A DNA stretch of 64,000 nucleotides, taken from the NCBI RefSeq assembly GCF_000325665.1, contig NC_019908.1, positions 1,426,001 through 1,490,000 on the forward strand, in the 5' to 3' direction. The notes beneath the pieces are model-generated. The model was not told the DNA's origin. It saw nothing but the letters and a program-made list of their open reading frames with translations, and ran no database searches. The translations under genes and the position numbers were made by a program. This document shows, one piece after another, positions 27,844-36,590 of this stretch (position 1 is its first letter; the number at the start of each line of letters is the position of its first letter). Source of the DNA: Brachyspira pilosicoli P43/6/78 (GTDB lineage: Bacteria > Spirochaetota > Brachyspiria > Brachyspirales > Brachyspiraceae).

Positions 27844-28655
27844 AATAGCATACCCTCCACATCGTCATCATCATCAATCTGCTGCATAAGAAGTATAGCA
27901 CATAATGAAATTACAATTAAAACTAAACTAATAGCAGAACCCAAATTAGGATTATAAGACATTCCTAAAAATTGCATCTCTATCAAATCACCTATAAGTA
28001 TGTTTGAGCCTCCACCAAGCATACGAGAAATTACAAACGTACTTACCGCTGCAACAAATACCATAGTAACGCCAGAAGCCATACCAGGCAAACTTAAAGG
28101 AAAAACAACCTTTGTAAATACATTAAAAGAATTAGCACCCAAATCTTGAGAAGCCTCTATTAAACTTTTGTGTATTTTTGTCATTACAGAATATAGAGGA
28201 AGTATCATAAAAGGCAAATAGTTATATATCATCCCTATAAGCACAGCCCATTGAGTATTTATAAGCTTTACAGGTGAAAGCCCGAAAAAAATCAAAGCCT
28301 TATTAATTAAACCATTTTGCTCTAATATGGTCATCCAAGCATATGTTCTTAATAAAAAGTTCATCCACATAGGAAGCATTACAAGCATTATTAAAGCATG
28401 CTGAACTGTTTTGTTTTGTCTTGATATATAATAAGATAATGGATAAGCAAGTATTAAGCACACCAAAGTAGACACAAAAGCAAGCATAACAGAACGCATT
28501 ATAACAGGGGCAAATGTAGAAACATCTGCAAAATTTTTTATAGTAAAATCCCCTCTCTGATTAGTAAAAGCAAAATATATAACCAAAACTAAAGGCACCA
28601 ATATAAAAACTAAAGTCCAAATAAGATAAGGTATAGCAGGTATTTTTGTTTTCAT
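27840..28655 (-). CDS. potB: Spermidine/putrescine ABC transporter permease
   Basis: 271 residues, six membrane helices and the EAA loop [25 protein letters not shown]. Together with PotC it forms the membrane channel. The last residues are acidic ([12 protein letters not shown]), which is unusual. Four-base overlaps with potA upstream and potC downstream show one coupled operon. Confidence 0.92.
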   Translation of the reverse strand: MKTKIPAIPYLIWTLVFILVPLVLVIYFAFTNQRGDFTIKNFADVSTFAPVIMRSVMLAFVSTLVCLILAYPLSYYISRQNKTVQHALIMLVMLPMWMNFLLRTYAWMTILEQNGLINKALIFFGLSPVKLINTQWAVLIGMIYNYLPFMILPLYSVMTKIHKSLIEASQDLGANSFNVFTKVVFPLSLPGMASGVTMVFVAAVSTFVISRMLGGGSNILIGDLIEMQFLGMSYNPNLGSAISLVLIVISLCAILLMQQIDDDDDVEGMLL

Positions 28656-29710
28656 AAAAGTACCTCCTCTTCCTCTCTTTTCATTATATGAATATTTTCT
28701 TTAGCTACATCAATACCAATCTCAGTACCAGCTTCCCATTTTTCTGTAGAATGTATAATCCATTTATAACCATGAGCATCGAGTATCATCTCATAATGAA
28801 CACCTTTAAATATAGCAGATTCCACAAGTCCAGATATATTAGCATTATCAGCAGGCACTACTATTATATCTTCCGGACGAATAACAACATCAACTTTCTC
28901 TAACTTTTCAAAACCCTTATCAACACAATTAAATACATAACCAGCAAACTCAACCAAATAATCTTCATGCATAATACCGTCTATAATATTGCTCTCTCCA
29001 ATAAAATCTGCTATGAATGCATTTTTTGGTTCATTGTATATATCTTGAGGAGTGCCAATCTGAAGTATTTCACCGTCTTTCATAACTGCCACTGTATCGC
29101 TCATAGTTAAAGCTTCTTCTTGGTCATGAGTAACATATACAAAAGTAATTTCTAATGACTGCTGAATTTTTTTAAGCTCTATTTGCATCTCTTTTCTAAG
29201 TTTTAAATCCAATGCCCCCAAAGGTTCATCAAGAAGCAAAACTCTAGGCTTGTTTATTAAAGCCCTTGCAATAGCTACCCTCTGCTGCTGACCACCTGAT
29301 AAATTATTAATATTTCTATTTCCATAATTTTCTAAGTTCACCATCTTGAGCATTTGATGAACTCTATCTTTAATCTCTGCTTTAGGAACCTTTTTGAGAT
29401 TAAGACCAAAAGCAATGTTTTCAAACACATTAAGATGCGGAAACAAAGCATATCTTTGAAAAACAGTATTTACTTCCCTTTTGTAGGGCTGAGTATTATT
29501 TATCACCTTACCGTCAAACAATACCTCTCCAGAATCTGGCTTAACAAAACCTGCTATAGTTCTAAGTATAGTTGTTTTACCGCAGCCTGAAGGTCCTAAT
29601 AGAGTGAGAAACTCTTTATCTTTTATGTCTAAATTGAGATTTTCAAGTATGGTATTTTCACCATAAGATACATTGATATTTTTTAAAGATACGATAATAT
29701 TATCGCCCAT
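28652..29710 (-). CDS. potA: Spermidine/putrescine ABC transporter ATP-binding protein
   Basis: The ATG at 29710 is chosen because AGGGGGT lies 8 bases before it; the frame is open 57 bases further upstream without a better site. The 352-residue product has Walker [10 protein letters not shown], signature LSGGQQQR, Walker [12 protein letters not shown] and the H-loop VTHDQEEA, followed by a C-terminal TOBE-like regulatory domain ([11 protein letters not shown]). It powers uptake of polyamines. Its ribosome site can be masked by a distant leader segment (29804-29812). Confidence 0.95.
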   Translation of the reverse strand: MGDNIIVSLKNINVSYGENTILENLNLDIKDKEFLTLLGPSGCGKTTILRTIAGFVKPDSGEVLFDGKVINNTQPYKREVNTVFQRYALFPHLNVFENIAFGLNLKKVPKAEIKDRVHQMLKMVNLENYGNRNINNLSGGQQQRVAIARALINKPRVLLLDEPLGALDLKLRKEMQIELKKIQQSLEITFVYVTHDQEEALTMSDTVAVMKDGEILQIGTPQDIYNEPKNAFIADFIGESNIIDGIMHEDYLVEFAGYVFNCVDKGFEKLEKVDVVIRPEDIIVVPADNANISGLVESAIFKGVHYEMILDAHGYKWIIHSTEKWEAGTEIGIDVAKENIHIMKREEEEVLL

Positions 29711-29918
29711 TACACGACCCCCTATGCGTATATTTACAATAGCCTCCGTAAAATTACGTATATACATGTTAACGTATAAAACGCAGTTTACTCGTCGCTT
29801 ACCCGCATAGGGTTTTTTTCGTTCTAGCTAATTATACTAATAATAAGCCTTTCTTAGTCAACAGATACACCTGCAAAGAATATCCATTACTCGAGCTATT
29901 GCATTATTTTTTTTAATG
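29711..29918 (-). promoter_or_regulatory. Long structured 5' leader of potABCD, candidate RNA switch
   Basis: From the promoter at 29925-29952 the transcript would carry about 200 untranslated bases. CCCTATGCG (minus strand, 29812-29804) is perfectly complementary to CGCATAGGG (29728-29720), which contains the potA Shine-Dalgarno. The 75 bases between hold smaller hairpins (TATAC/GTATA, CGTAA/TTACG). TAGCT/AGCTA pairs can close a second domain upstream. A 9-codon ORF (29858-29887, MDILCRCIC) lies in the upstream half. It matches no riboswitch class I know. Confidence 0.55.
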
Positions 29919-29924
29919 AAACTC

Positions 29925-29952
29925 AATATAATACAAATAAAAATAATGTCAA
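29925..29952 (-). promoter_or_regulatory. Sigma-70-like promoter of potABCD
   Basis: Minus-strand TTGACA (29947-29952) and TATATT (29925-29930), 16-base spacer. Confidence 0.65.
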
Positions 29953-30082
29953 TACTATAAATAAAATTTTATTTAAGTTTTTTAATTCTAATTAAATATT
30001 TTATAAATATTATTAATATATCAAAAAAACTTCTATAATAAAAAATTATATAAAATTAAATATGAAATCTTAATATACAAAT

Positions 30083-30111
30083 TTGCAATACTATTATAAA
30101 TTATATATAAT
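30083..30111 (+). promoter_or_regulatory. Sigma-70-like promoter of the LEA-type lipoprotein gene
   Basis: TTGCAA (30083-30088), 17 bases, TATAAT (30106-30111), with AAGGAAG before the ATG at 30168. Confidence 0.65.
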
Positions 30112-30167
30112 CCAATATAGATAGATTTTTAGTTCTATAACAAATTAACATCAAGGAAGTTCATTCT

Positions 30168-30659
30168 ATGAAAAATATCAAAAAAATATCTATTGTTTTA
30201 ATATCTTTATTATTTGTATTATCTTCATGCGAAACATTACAAAATACAGCAAAAGAAATTACAAGAGAATATATAGAAGAAAATAAACCAGAGATAAAAG
30301 TAAAAAAAGCTTCTATTTCTAGTATAACTTTTAAAGATATAACTTTAGATGTGCTTCTAAATATAAAAAATAATTTTCCTTTTGAACTTCCATTAGAAAG
30401 AATAGATGTAGAATTAATCAATACAGACAATAAAGTTTTCGCAACTGCTAATACTGTTCAAACTCTAAAAATAGCTTCTAAGCAATCAGAAGATGTTAAT
30501 ATGGAGTTTAATGCTAAATATATTGATGTATTTACTACAGCATTTGGAAGCATAAAAAATAAAAACTTCAAATGCTCCGCTAAAATTACTTTAACTTTTA
30601 CAATACAAAACATGAAATTCCAAATACCTTATACTAAAGAATTAACTTTTATAGAATAA
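30168..30659 (+). CDS. LEA14/WHy-type lipoprotein
   Basis: 163 residues beginning with a lipoprotein signal (LFVLSSC, Cys 21). The mature part, from KVKKASISSITFKDITLDVLLNIKN through NFPFELPLERIDVELI, resembles the LEA type 2 / WHy beta-sandwich found in desiccation-tolerance proteins and bacterial envelope lipoproteins. It should be tethered to a membrane facing the periplasm. Function in bacteria is not settled. Confidence 0.7.
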   Translation: MKNIKKISIVLISLLFVLSSCETLQNTAKEITREYIEENKPEIKVKKASISSITFKDITLDVLLNIKNNFPFELPLERIDVELINTDNKVFATANTVQTLKIASKQSEDVNMEFNAKYIDVFTTAFGSIKNKNFKCSAKITLTFTIQNMKFQIPYTKELTFIE

Positions 30660-30683
30660 ATAATTTTTAATTTAATTTTTTAT

Positions 30684-32045
30684 CTATTGTGTGATATTTG
30701 AGTTTTTCTGCCATTTATTAGATTTATAATAATATAAACTAAATAAAGTATTTATTATATAGCAAATACCCATAGATGCCCATATACCAACAAGTGCAAA
30801 CTTTCCTGATAATGCATAAGCTAATATTGTTCTTAAAATAAGCGTAGTAGAAGTACTAAAAATCATTATTACTATAGTTTTGCCAGCTCCATTAATTACA
30901 CCATTACATACAAACATTATAGAATAAAATATAAATATAGGCATTATAGTATAAATATAGCTTTTAGAATATTCAAAAACTTCCAAATCTTTTGTAAACA
31001 TATTAATTAATAAATGAGGATTAACTATAGAAAATATACTCATCACAGAAGAGATAATTATACCAATAACAATACCATTTTGAAAAATTTCTTTTACTCT
31101 ATCAAATTTATTAGCTCCAATATTTTGTGCAGACATTGTCATAACAGCATTACCCAAAGCCCCTATAGGCATAATAAATAAAGATTCTACCCTATTTACT
31201 ATAGCAACCGTAGCACTTGCAGCTTCTCCAAAACTGCTTATAAGCCTTGTTATTATAAGCCAGCCAAAAGCTACTATAAACTGATTTGACGAAATTGGAA
31301 TTGCTAATTTCATTATCTTTTTAGTTATTTTAATATCAAATGTAAATATAAAAGGGTTAATTTTTATAAAGCTATTTTTTATTCTTAAATATGATGTGCT
31401 TATTAACACAGAAATACATTGCGATATTACAGTGGCAATAGCAGCACCCTTAAGCCCCATTGCTGGAATTATAAAAAAGCCCTTTATAAGTATTGGGTCT
31501 AATATAATATTAACAATAGAAGATACTATCAAAAATATTAAAGGTCTCACGCTATCGCCAACAGCTCTAAGTATAGAAGATATAAAAAAATAAGAATAAG
31601 CAAACGGCAAGCCTATTATAGTTATTCTCAAATAAATAACAGCCATATCTAAAGCATCTTTTGGGGTGTTCATTATTATTAATATTTTTTTAGCAAATAT
31701 AAACATTAATGAACCCACAGTAAAAAGTATAATAACTCCCAAAGTGGTAGATACCTTTATTACATGGCTAACCGTGTTATAATCTTTAGCACCATAATAT
31801 TGAGATACTATAACCCCATTAGCCATATTTACACCAAAAGCAAAAGAGCCCATCATAAGTGTTATTGGAAAACTCACAGCAACAGCAGAAAGCCCAAGAG
31901 GCCCTATAATATTGCCTATCCATATGCTATCTACTATATTATAAACAACATTTAATGTGTTTGATAACAATATTGGCACTAAAAGTGTGATGAGTGTAGA
32001 AGAAACTTTTGACTCTGTGAGATCTTTGCCTATATGATTTGACAT
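30684..32045 (-). CDS. MATE-family efflux transporter
   Basis: 453 residues with about 12 membrane helices in two repeated halves. Typical MATE features are LLVPILLSNTLNVVYNIVDSIWIG at the N-terminus and matching second-half segments such as PIGALGNAVMTMSAQNIGA. MATE proteins export drugs or organic cations using Na+ or H+ gradients. The lipoprotein gene at 32072 lies 26 bases upstream on the same strand, so they may be cotranscribed. Confidence 0.9.
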   Translation of the reverse strand: MSNHIGKDLTESKVSSTLITLLVPILLSNTLNVVYNIVDSIWIGNIIGPLGLSAVAVSFPITLMMGSFAFGVNMANGVIVSQYYGAKDYNTVSHVIKVSTTLGVIILFTVGSLMFIFAKKILIIMNTPKDALDMAVIYLRITIIGLPFAYSYFFISSILRAVGDSVRPLIFLIVSSIVNIILDPILIKGFFIIPAMGLKGAAIATVISQCISVLISTSYLRIKNSFIKINPFIFTFDIKITKKIMKLAIPISSNQFIVAFGWLIITRLISSFGEAASATVAIVNRVESLFIMPIGALGNAVMTMSAQNIGANKFDRVKEIFQNGIVIGIIISSVMSIFSIVNPHLLINMFTKDLEVFEYSKSYIYTIMPIFIFYSIMFVCNGVINGAGKTIVIMIFSTSTTLILRTILAYALSGKFALVGIWASMGICYIINTLFSLYYYKSNKWQKNSNITQ

Positions 32046-32071
32046 ATAATTATTATAACCTTCAAAATTAA

Positions 32072-32515
32072 TTAATATCTATTAAAAGTACCGCTATATA
32101 TTTTATCATTCATAATATTTCTTTTCTCGACCAGCCTAACATTAGCTATATAAATACTTTCATTATAACTGCTCTTTACAAACTCTATTGTTAAATAATA
32201 AGTAACACTATCTCCCCTATCATACATATATTTGCTTGCTTCATAAACATCATTCCCAGAAACAGTTTTATGTACAATATCATATTTATAAAAATCTATA
32301 GTAATATTATACTGGTCTTTAAATTGCATAGTACCGTCAGAAGCAATTCTTATAATAGAGTTACCATGTATATTATCTGTTCCATATAAATATCCAGACC
32401 AAGCTCCTGTATATGTTCTTCCTGTTGTAAAAATAGAAGAAGTGTTTAAATTAATAATACAAGAAGATAAAACTATGCTTAAAAATATTATGAGTAGTAT
32501 AATTTTTTTATTCAT
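32072..32515 (-). CDS. Small lipoprotein, unknown function
   Basis: 147 residues starting MNKKIILLIIFLSIVLSSC, with a lipobox Cys at 19. The mature part (TGAWSGYLYG..., IRIASDGTMQF, GTFNRY) looks like a compact beta-barrel or lipocalin-like fold, but no family is recognised. Confidence 0.65.
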   Translation of the reverse strand: MNKKIILLIIFLSIVLSSCIINLNTSSIFTTGRTYTGAWSGYLYGTDNIHGNSIIRIASDGTMQFKDQYNITIDFYKYDIVHKTVSGNDVYEASKYMYDRGDSVTYYLTIEFVKSSYNESIYIANVRLVEKRNIMNDKIYSGTFNRY

Positions 32516-32637
32516 AATTTAATTACCATTTTTAAAACATTATTTTAAAGATAATATATCATAAAAATATAAAGTCAAATATCAAATTTGCACTATAAAA
32601 ATAATATATATTTTAAAAATTATACATATTATTCAAG

Positions 32638-32666
32638 TTGATTTTTTATAAATATTATTATACAAT
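32638..32666 (+). promoter_or_regulatory. Sigma-70-like promoter of lepB
   Basis: TTGATT (32638-32643), 17 bases, TACAAT (32661-32666). Confidence 0.6.
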
Positions 32667-32700
32667 AGCACATTAATATTTAGAGAAGGTGCTTATATTT

Positions 32701-33747
32701 ATGGAAAACCCTATAAAAAATATTACAGATATCATAATAGGCGAATGCAGAACTTTTAAACATACCCTAAAAGAAATTTTATACGCAATAGTAATAGTGC
32801 TAATTATAAACACATTTTTAATACAAAACTATCAAATTCCAACAGGCTCTATGATACCAATTATTATGCCTGGAGATAGGTTATTTGCAAATAGATTCGT
32901 ATATGGTGTAAAACTTCCATTTACAGATGGGCTTTTAGGATATAGACTTCCTAAAATCAAATCACCTCAAAGAGGAGACTTAGTTGTATTTAGAGCACCT
33001 CCTTCTTCTACTTTTGGCTGCGAATCTTCTATGCCGTACTATGAACCTTCACCTTTGGTACAGATGTTAAAATTGCCTGTAATGGTATTTTCACTTACTC
33101 CTTTTAACTGGGACCCTAGATTTTTGCTTGCAGACTTTATAGGTGAAAAACTCACTGGAGGAAAGCATCTTGCTCCTGCTAAATTATTCTTTGGACTTAA
33201 AACTGTAGATTTAGACCCTAGAAAAGAGTTTGTTAAAAGAGTAATTGCTACTGCTGGAGAAACTGTTGAAATTAGAGAAAAAAAGATAATTATAAATGGA
33301 AATGAAATAGAAGATAAATGGGGTTATTTCTACTATGGAGAGAGAGACTTTGTACCTATTATAGATATATATGGTCCTATTTATGTGCCAAAAAAAGGTG
33401 ATGTTATAATATTTAAAAAGATTGTTGATAGAGAAGATTATTATAATGACCTTAAATCTTTTGAAGTATATATTAATGATAAAATAGTTAGCGATGATAT
33501 AAAACTATTTTTCTGGATGAATATATATATACCTTATGCTAAAGACAGACCAGATGAATATATATATAATGTACCTGAAGATTATTTCTTTGTAATGGGT
33601 GATAACAGAGACCAAAGCTGCGACAGCAGAATGTGGGGACTTGTGCCTTACAGACTCATTAAGGGTCAGCCTATGATTGCTTGGATACAATCAAAAAGAC
33701 CTGATGATGTGCCTCAAGGTTTCTTTAAATACTTTATTATAAAATAA
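32701..33747 (+). CDS. lepB: Signal peptidase I
   Basis: Start at ATG 32701 after GAGAAGGTG; a GTG at 32689 lies inside that ribosome site. The 348-residue product has one N-terminal membrane helix, the catalytic Ser in PTGSMIP (S50), the Lys in KEFVKRVIATAGE (K179) and the MGDNRDQSCDSRMWG box. It cleaves signal peptides of exported proteins on the outer face of the cytoplasmic membrane. It is longer than a minimal enzyme because of inserts between the Ser and Lys boxes (about residues 105-170) and after the Lys box. Confidence 0.95.
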   Translation: MENPIKNITDIIIGECRTFKHTLKEILYAIVIVLIINTFLIQNYQIPTGSMIPIIMPGDRLFANRFVYGVKLPFTDGLLGYRLPKIKSPQRGDLVVFRAPPSSTFGCESSMPYYEPSPLVQMLKLPVMVFSLTPFNWDPRFLLADFIGEKLTGGKHLAPAKLFFGLKTVDLDPRKEFVKRVIATAGETVEIREKKIIINGNEIEDKWGYFYYGERDFVPIIDIYGPIYVPKKGDVIIFKKIVDREDYYNDLKSFEVYINDKIVSDDIKLFFWMNIYIPYAKDRPDEYIYNVPEDYFFVMGDNRDQSCDSRMWGLVPYRLIKGQPMIAWIQSKRPDDVPQGFFKYFIIK

Positions 33748-33760
33748 GTGAATATATATT

Positions 33761-35404
33761 ATGTATAGCCAAATATCAAAAGATACATTAAAAGAATTAT
33801 TAAAAATTTGGAAAGCAAAAAATATAGATGATTTGCAAAATAAGACTGATAATATATCTTTGATTTCATATAAGTTTTTTCTTTTAAATAAAGAAGAAAA
33901 GGAAATTGTTTATTTTGTCATTAAAAATTATGATAAAGAAATTAATTCTATAGATATTGCATATTCTCTTAAATATACTCAAAAACAATTGCCTATGTTT
34001 TTTAATTATGTTGATGATATAAAAAAATCTGGGCTTTTATATTTGAAAATGAAAAGAAGAAAACTTAATGCTAATGATGATACATTAAACTTCCTGCCAA
34101 ATATTAGAGAATTATTAGAAACACTTATCTTAAAAGAAAATACTAAAAAAATAGAAAACTATATTGATGTAAAATATAATACTTCAACATACAAAAAGTA
34201 TCTTAAAAAAATAATATCCATATATGAAAATGGCGGCATAATAGAAAATACAAAAATCAAAATTACTAATGATGAATTATTTGACTTATGCAAAGCTAAT
34301 ATTGTTACATTGTACTTTACAAAAGAGAGTGAAAATGCATTTATAGCTATCAATAACATAAATGTATTAAATACTATAGAAAAATCTCTCGAAGATAATG
34401 CTGCTTCTTCTATTTTTATATATAATCACCTTAATATATTAAATGATATAGAAAACTTTATTTATGAAGTTGATATTCAAAAAATAAATATAGATAATAT
34501 TAACTTAGAAGTTTTTAGCAACAATATAGATTATAATACAATAATAGATATTTGCTTGAAGCTTGATTTAATAGTAATAGACAATAAAGGATTTATTTCC
34601 TTAGAAAGTGATAATGTAAAAAAATTCCTATCATTAGATATAGAAAAAAGAAGAGACACTATACTAAAACAAATATTTAAAAATCATATAGAATATCAAA
34701 ATAAAATACTACAAATATTAGAAGATAATGAAAACATTTCTAAAACTAAATTATTATTAGAATTAAAAGAAAAAAATACTATCTCCCCAGAAATGTATAA
34801 TAATATATTATACACAATGTTTTTATTTGGTCTTGTAGAAGCTTCTTTTTATGAAGGAGCTATTGTTGCATTAAAAAGTATAAAAGACATAAAAAACAAT
34901 CCTAAAAAATGTTTTATTAATGGCAATTTTGAAATAACTTTAATCAATCATAATGCTTTTGATGATGATTTTATTTATATGTGTAATTTATACTTTGAGC
35001 TTAAGAAAAAAATAGAAAGTGTTTATACTTATAAAATCACAGAAGATAAAATATTGAAAGCAAAAACAATTATAAATGAAACTGACTCTAAATATAGTTT
35101 TAATAATTTTTTAAGCAAATTAAAATCTGTATTAGAAGAGTATTCTCTTACAATACCAAAACATGTTGAAAGCAATATTAACAGATGGTATGAAAGAGGA
35201 ATTATATCTTCAATATATGAAAACATTACTTTGATAAATATAAAAGATAAAGATAAACTTGAAGAGATAGTCTATGAGGCAAACAGAAAAGGCATGAACA
35301 TAAAAAAAATTAATGATGAATATGCTATATTAAAATACAATTCTGTAAGCAAAAAGACTTTAACGAAATTTTTAAGACAAAGAAGAATAATAGTAACTTT
35401 TTAA
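33761..35404 (+). CDS. XPB/Ssl2-like helicase-associated domain protein (probable)
   Basis: 547 residues, no signal or membrane helix, rich in Lys, Ile and Asn. The segment from about 385 to 500 (CFINGNFEITLI, then a helix with YTYKITEDKI and LTIPKHVESNINRW) resembles the Helicase_C_3 / XPB-Ssl2 N-terminal-like domain found next to helicases or alone in bacteria. The rest may be winged-helix repeats. I see no Walker motif, so it is not itself a helicase. It starts 13 bases after lepB. Function unknown; the domain match is moderate. Confidence 0.5.
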   Translation: MYSQISKDTLKELLKIWKAKNIDDLQNKTDNISLISYKFFLLNKEEKEIVYFVIKNYDKEINSIDIAYSLKYTQKQLPMFFNYVDDIKKSGLLYLKMKRRKLNANDDTLNFLPNIRELLETLILKENTKKIENYIDVKYNTSTYKKYLKKIISIYENGGIIENTKIKITNDELFDLCKANIVTLYFTKESENAFIAINNINVLNTIEKSLEDNAASSIFIYNHLNILNDIENFIYEVDIQKINIDNINLEVFSNNIDYNTIIDICLKLDLIVIDNKGFISLESDNVKKFLSLDIEKRRDTILKQIFKNHIEYQNKILQILEDNENISKTKLLLELKEKNTISPEMYNNILYTMFLFGLVEASFYEGAIVALKSIKDIKNNPKKCFINGNFEITLINHNAFDDDFIYMCNLYFELKKKIESVYTYKITEDKILKAKTIINETDSKYSFNNFLSKLKSVLEEYSLTIPKHVESNINRWYERGIISSIYENITLINIKDKDKLEEIVYEANRKGMNIKKINDEYAILKYNSVSKKTLTKFLRQRRIIVTF

Positions 35405-35442
35405 TTTTTTAGATTTAACTTTTATAAAAGAGAAATATTTTT

Positions 35443-36519
35443 ATGATAGATTATTTAAATAGAGAAACTTATAATTTTTATTTGCCGGAAAATTTAATAG
35501 CTACAACTCCAAATTATGAGAGAGATCATTGTAAGTTAATGACAATTAATAAAAACACAGGAGAAGTGGAACATAAAATTTTCTCCGATATTATTAATTA
35601 TCTAAATAAAGATGATATATTAGTTCTTAATGACAGTAAAGTAATACCTGCAAGAATATACGCTAAAAAAAACACAGGCGGAAATGCAGAGATACTGCTT
35701 CTAAATAAATTCAATAATAGCGAAGATTTATGGGAATGTTTAATAAAAGGAAAAAACATAAAAGAAAATGATATATTATATTTAGATTATAGCCATATAG
35801 AAAACATTGGAATAATTGAAGCTTCTATAATAAAAGATAATATATCAACAAAATTAATAAAGTTCTCAAAACCGCTTACTTCGAATATATTAGATACAAT
35901 CGGTAAAATACCTCTTCCACCATATATAATACAAAGCAGAAAGAAAAAAGGCGAAGAAGAATATAATGATAAAGATAAAGAGTTCTATCAAAATGTATAT
36001 GCTAAAAATGAGGGAAGTATTGCATCACCTACTTCAGGACTTCATTTTACAAAAGAGCTTTTAGAAAAAATTAAATCTCTTGGCATTACTATTTGCTATG
36101 TTACTTTGCATGTTGGTTTTTCTACTTTCAACCCTATAAAAGAAGAAGATTTAAAAAAACATGTTATGCATGAAGAGAAATTTTCTATACCAAAAGAAAC
36201 TGCCAATATAATAATAAATGCTAAAAAAGATGGAAAAAGAATAGTATCATGCGGAACAACTGTGGCAAGAGTTTTAGAAAGTGAATATAATGATTTTAAT
36301 TTTAATAGATTAGAAGGCTCTACAAATATTTTTATATATCCTCCATACAAGTTTAAATGTGTAGATGCTCTTATTACAAATTTCCACACACCGCACTCTA
36401 CTCTTCTTGCTATGGTGAGTGCTTTTGCTGGTTATGATAATATTATGAATGCATATAAAATTGCTGTAGAAAATAATTATCATTTCTTTTCTTATGGAGA
36501 TGCTACTTTTTTGTATTAA
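35443..36519 (+). CDS. queA: tRNA preQ1(34) S-adenosylmethionine ribosyltransferase-isomerase
   Basis: 358 residues, full length. Signatures are NFYLPENLIATTP, ILVLNDSKVIPARI, the AEILLL core, GKIPLPPYI, SIASPTSGLHFT, TLHVGFSTFNPIKEED and ALITNFHTPHSTLLAMVSAFAG. It transfers the ribosyl part of SAM to preQ1 in the tRNA anticodon, making epoxyqueuosine. No other queuosine gene is in the window. Confidence 0.97.
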   Translation: MIDYLNRETYNFYLPENLIATTPNYERDHCKLMTINKNTGEVEHKIFSDIINYLNKDDILVLNDSKVIPARIYAKKNTGGNAEILLLNKFNNSEDLWECLIKGKNIKENDILYLDYSHIENIGIIEASIIKDNISTKLIKFSKPLTSNILDTIGKIPLPPYIIQSRKKKGEEEYNDKDKEFYQNVYAKNEGSIASPTSGLHFTKELLEKIKSLGITICYVTLHVGFSTFNPIKEEDLKKHVMHEEKFSIPKETANIIINAKKDGKRIVSCGTTVARVLESEYNDFNFNRLEGSTNIFIYPPYKFKCVDALITNFHTPHSTLLAMVSAFAGYDNIMNAYKIAVENNYHFFSYGDATFLY

Positions 36520-36590
36520 CTTAAATGCTTGATTAAATAGTATTTTAGTTTATTATTTTTTAAAAATAAGCATTATGGATATTTTATAGC

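Noticed and set aside
29711-29813. Known riboswitch classes (TPP, SAM, cobalamin, lysine, glycine, FMN, ykkC, T-box) in the potA leader
   Set aside because: None of their invariant sequence blocks could be found; only a generic long-range helix is supported.
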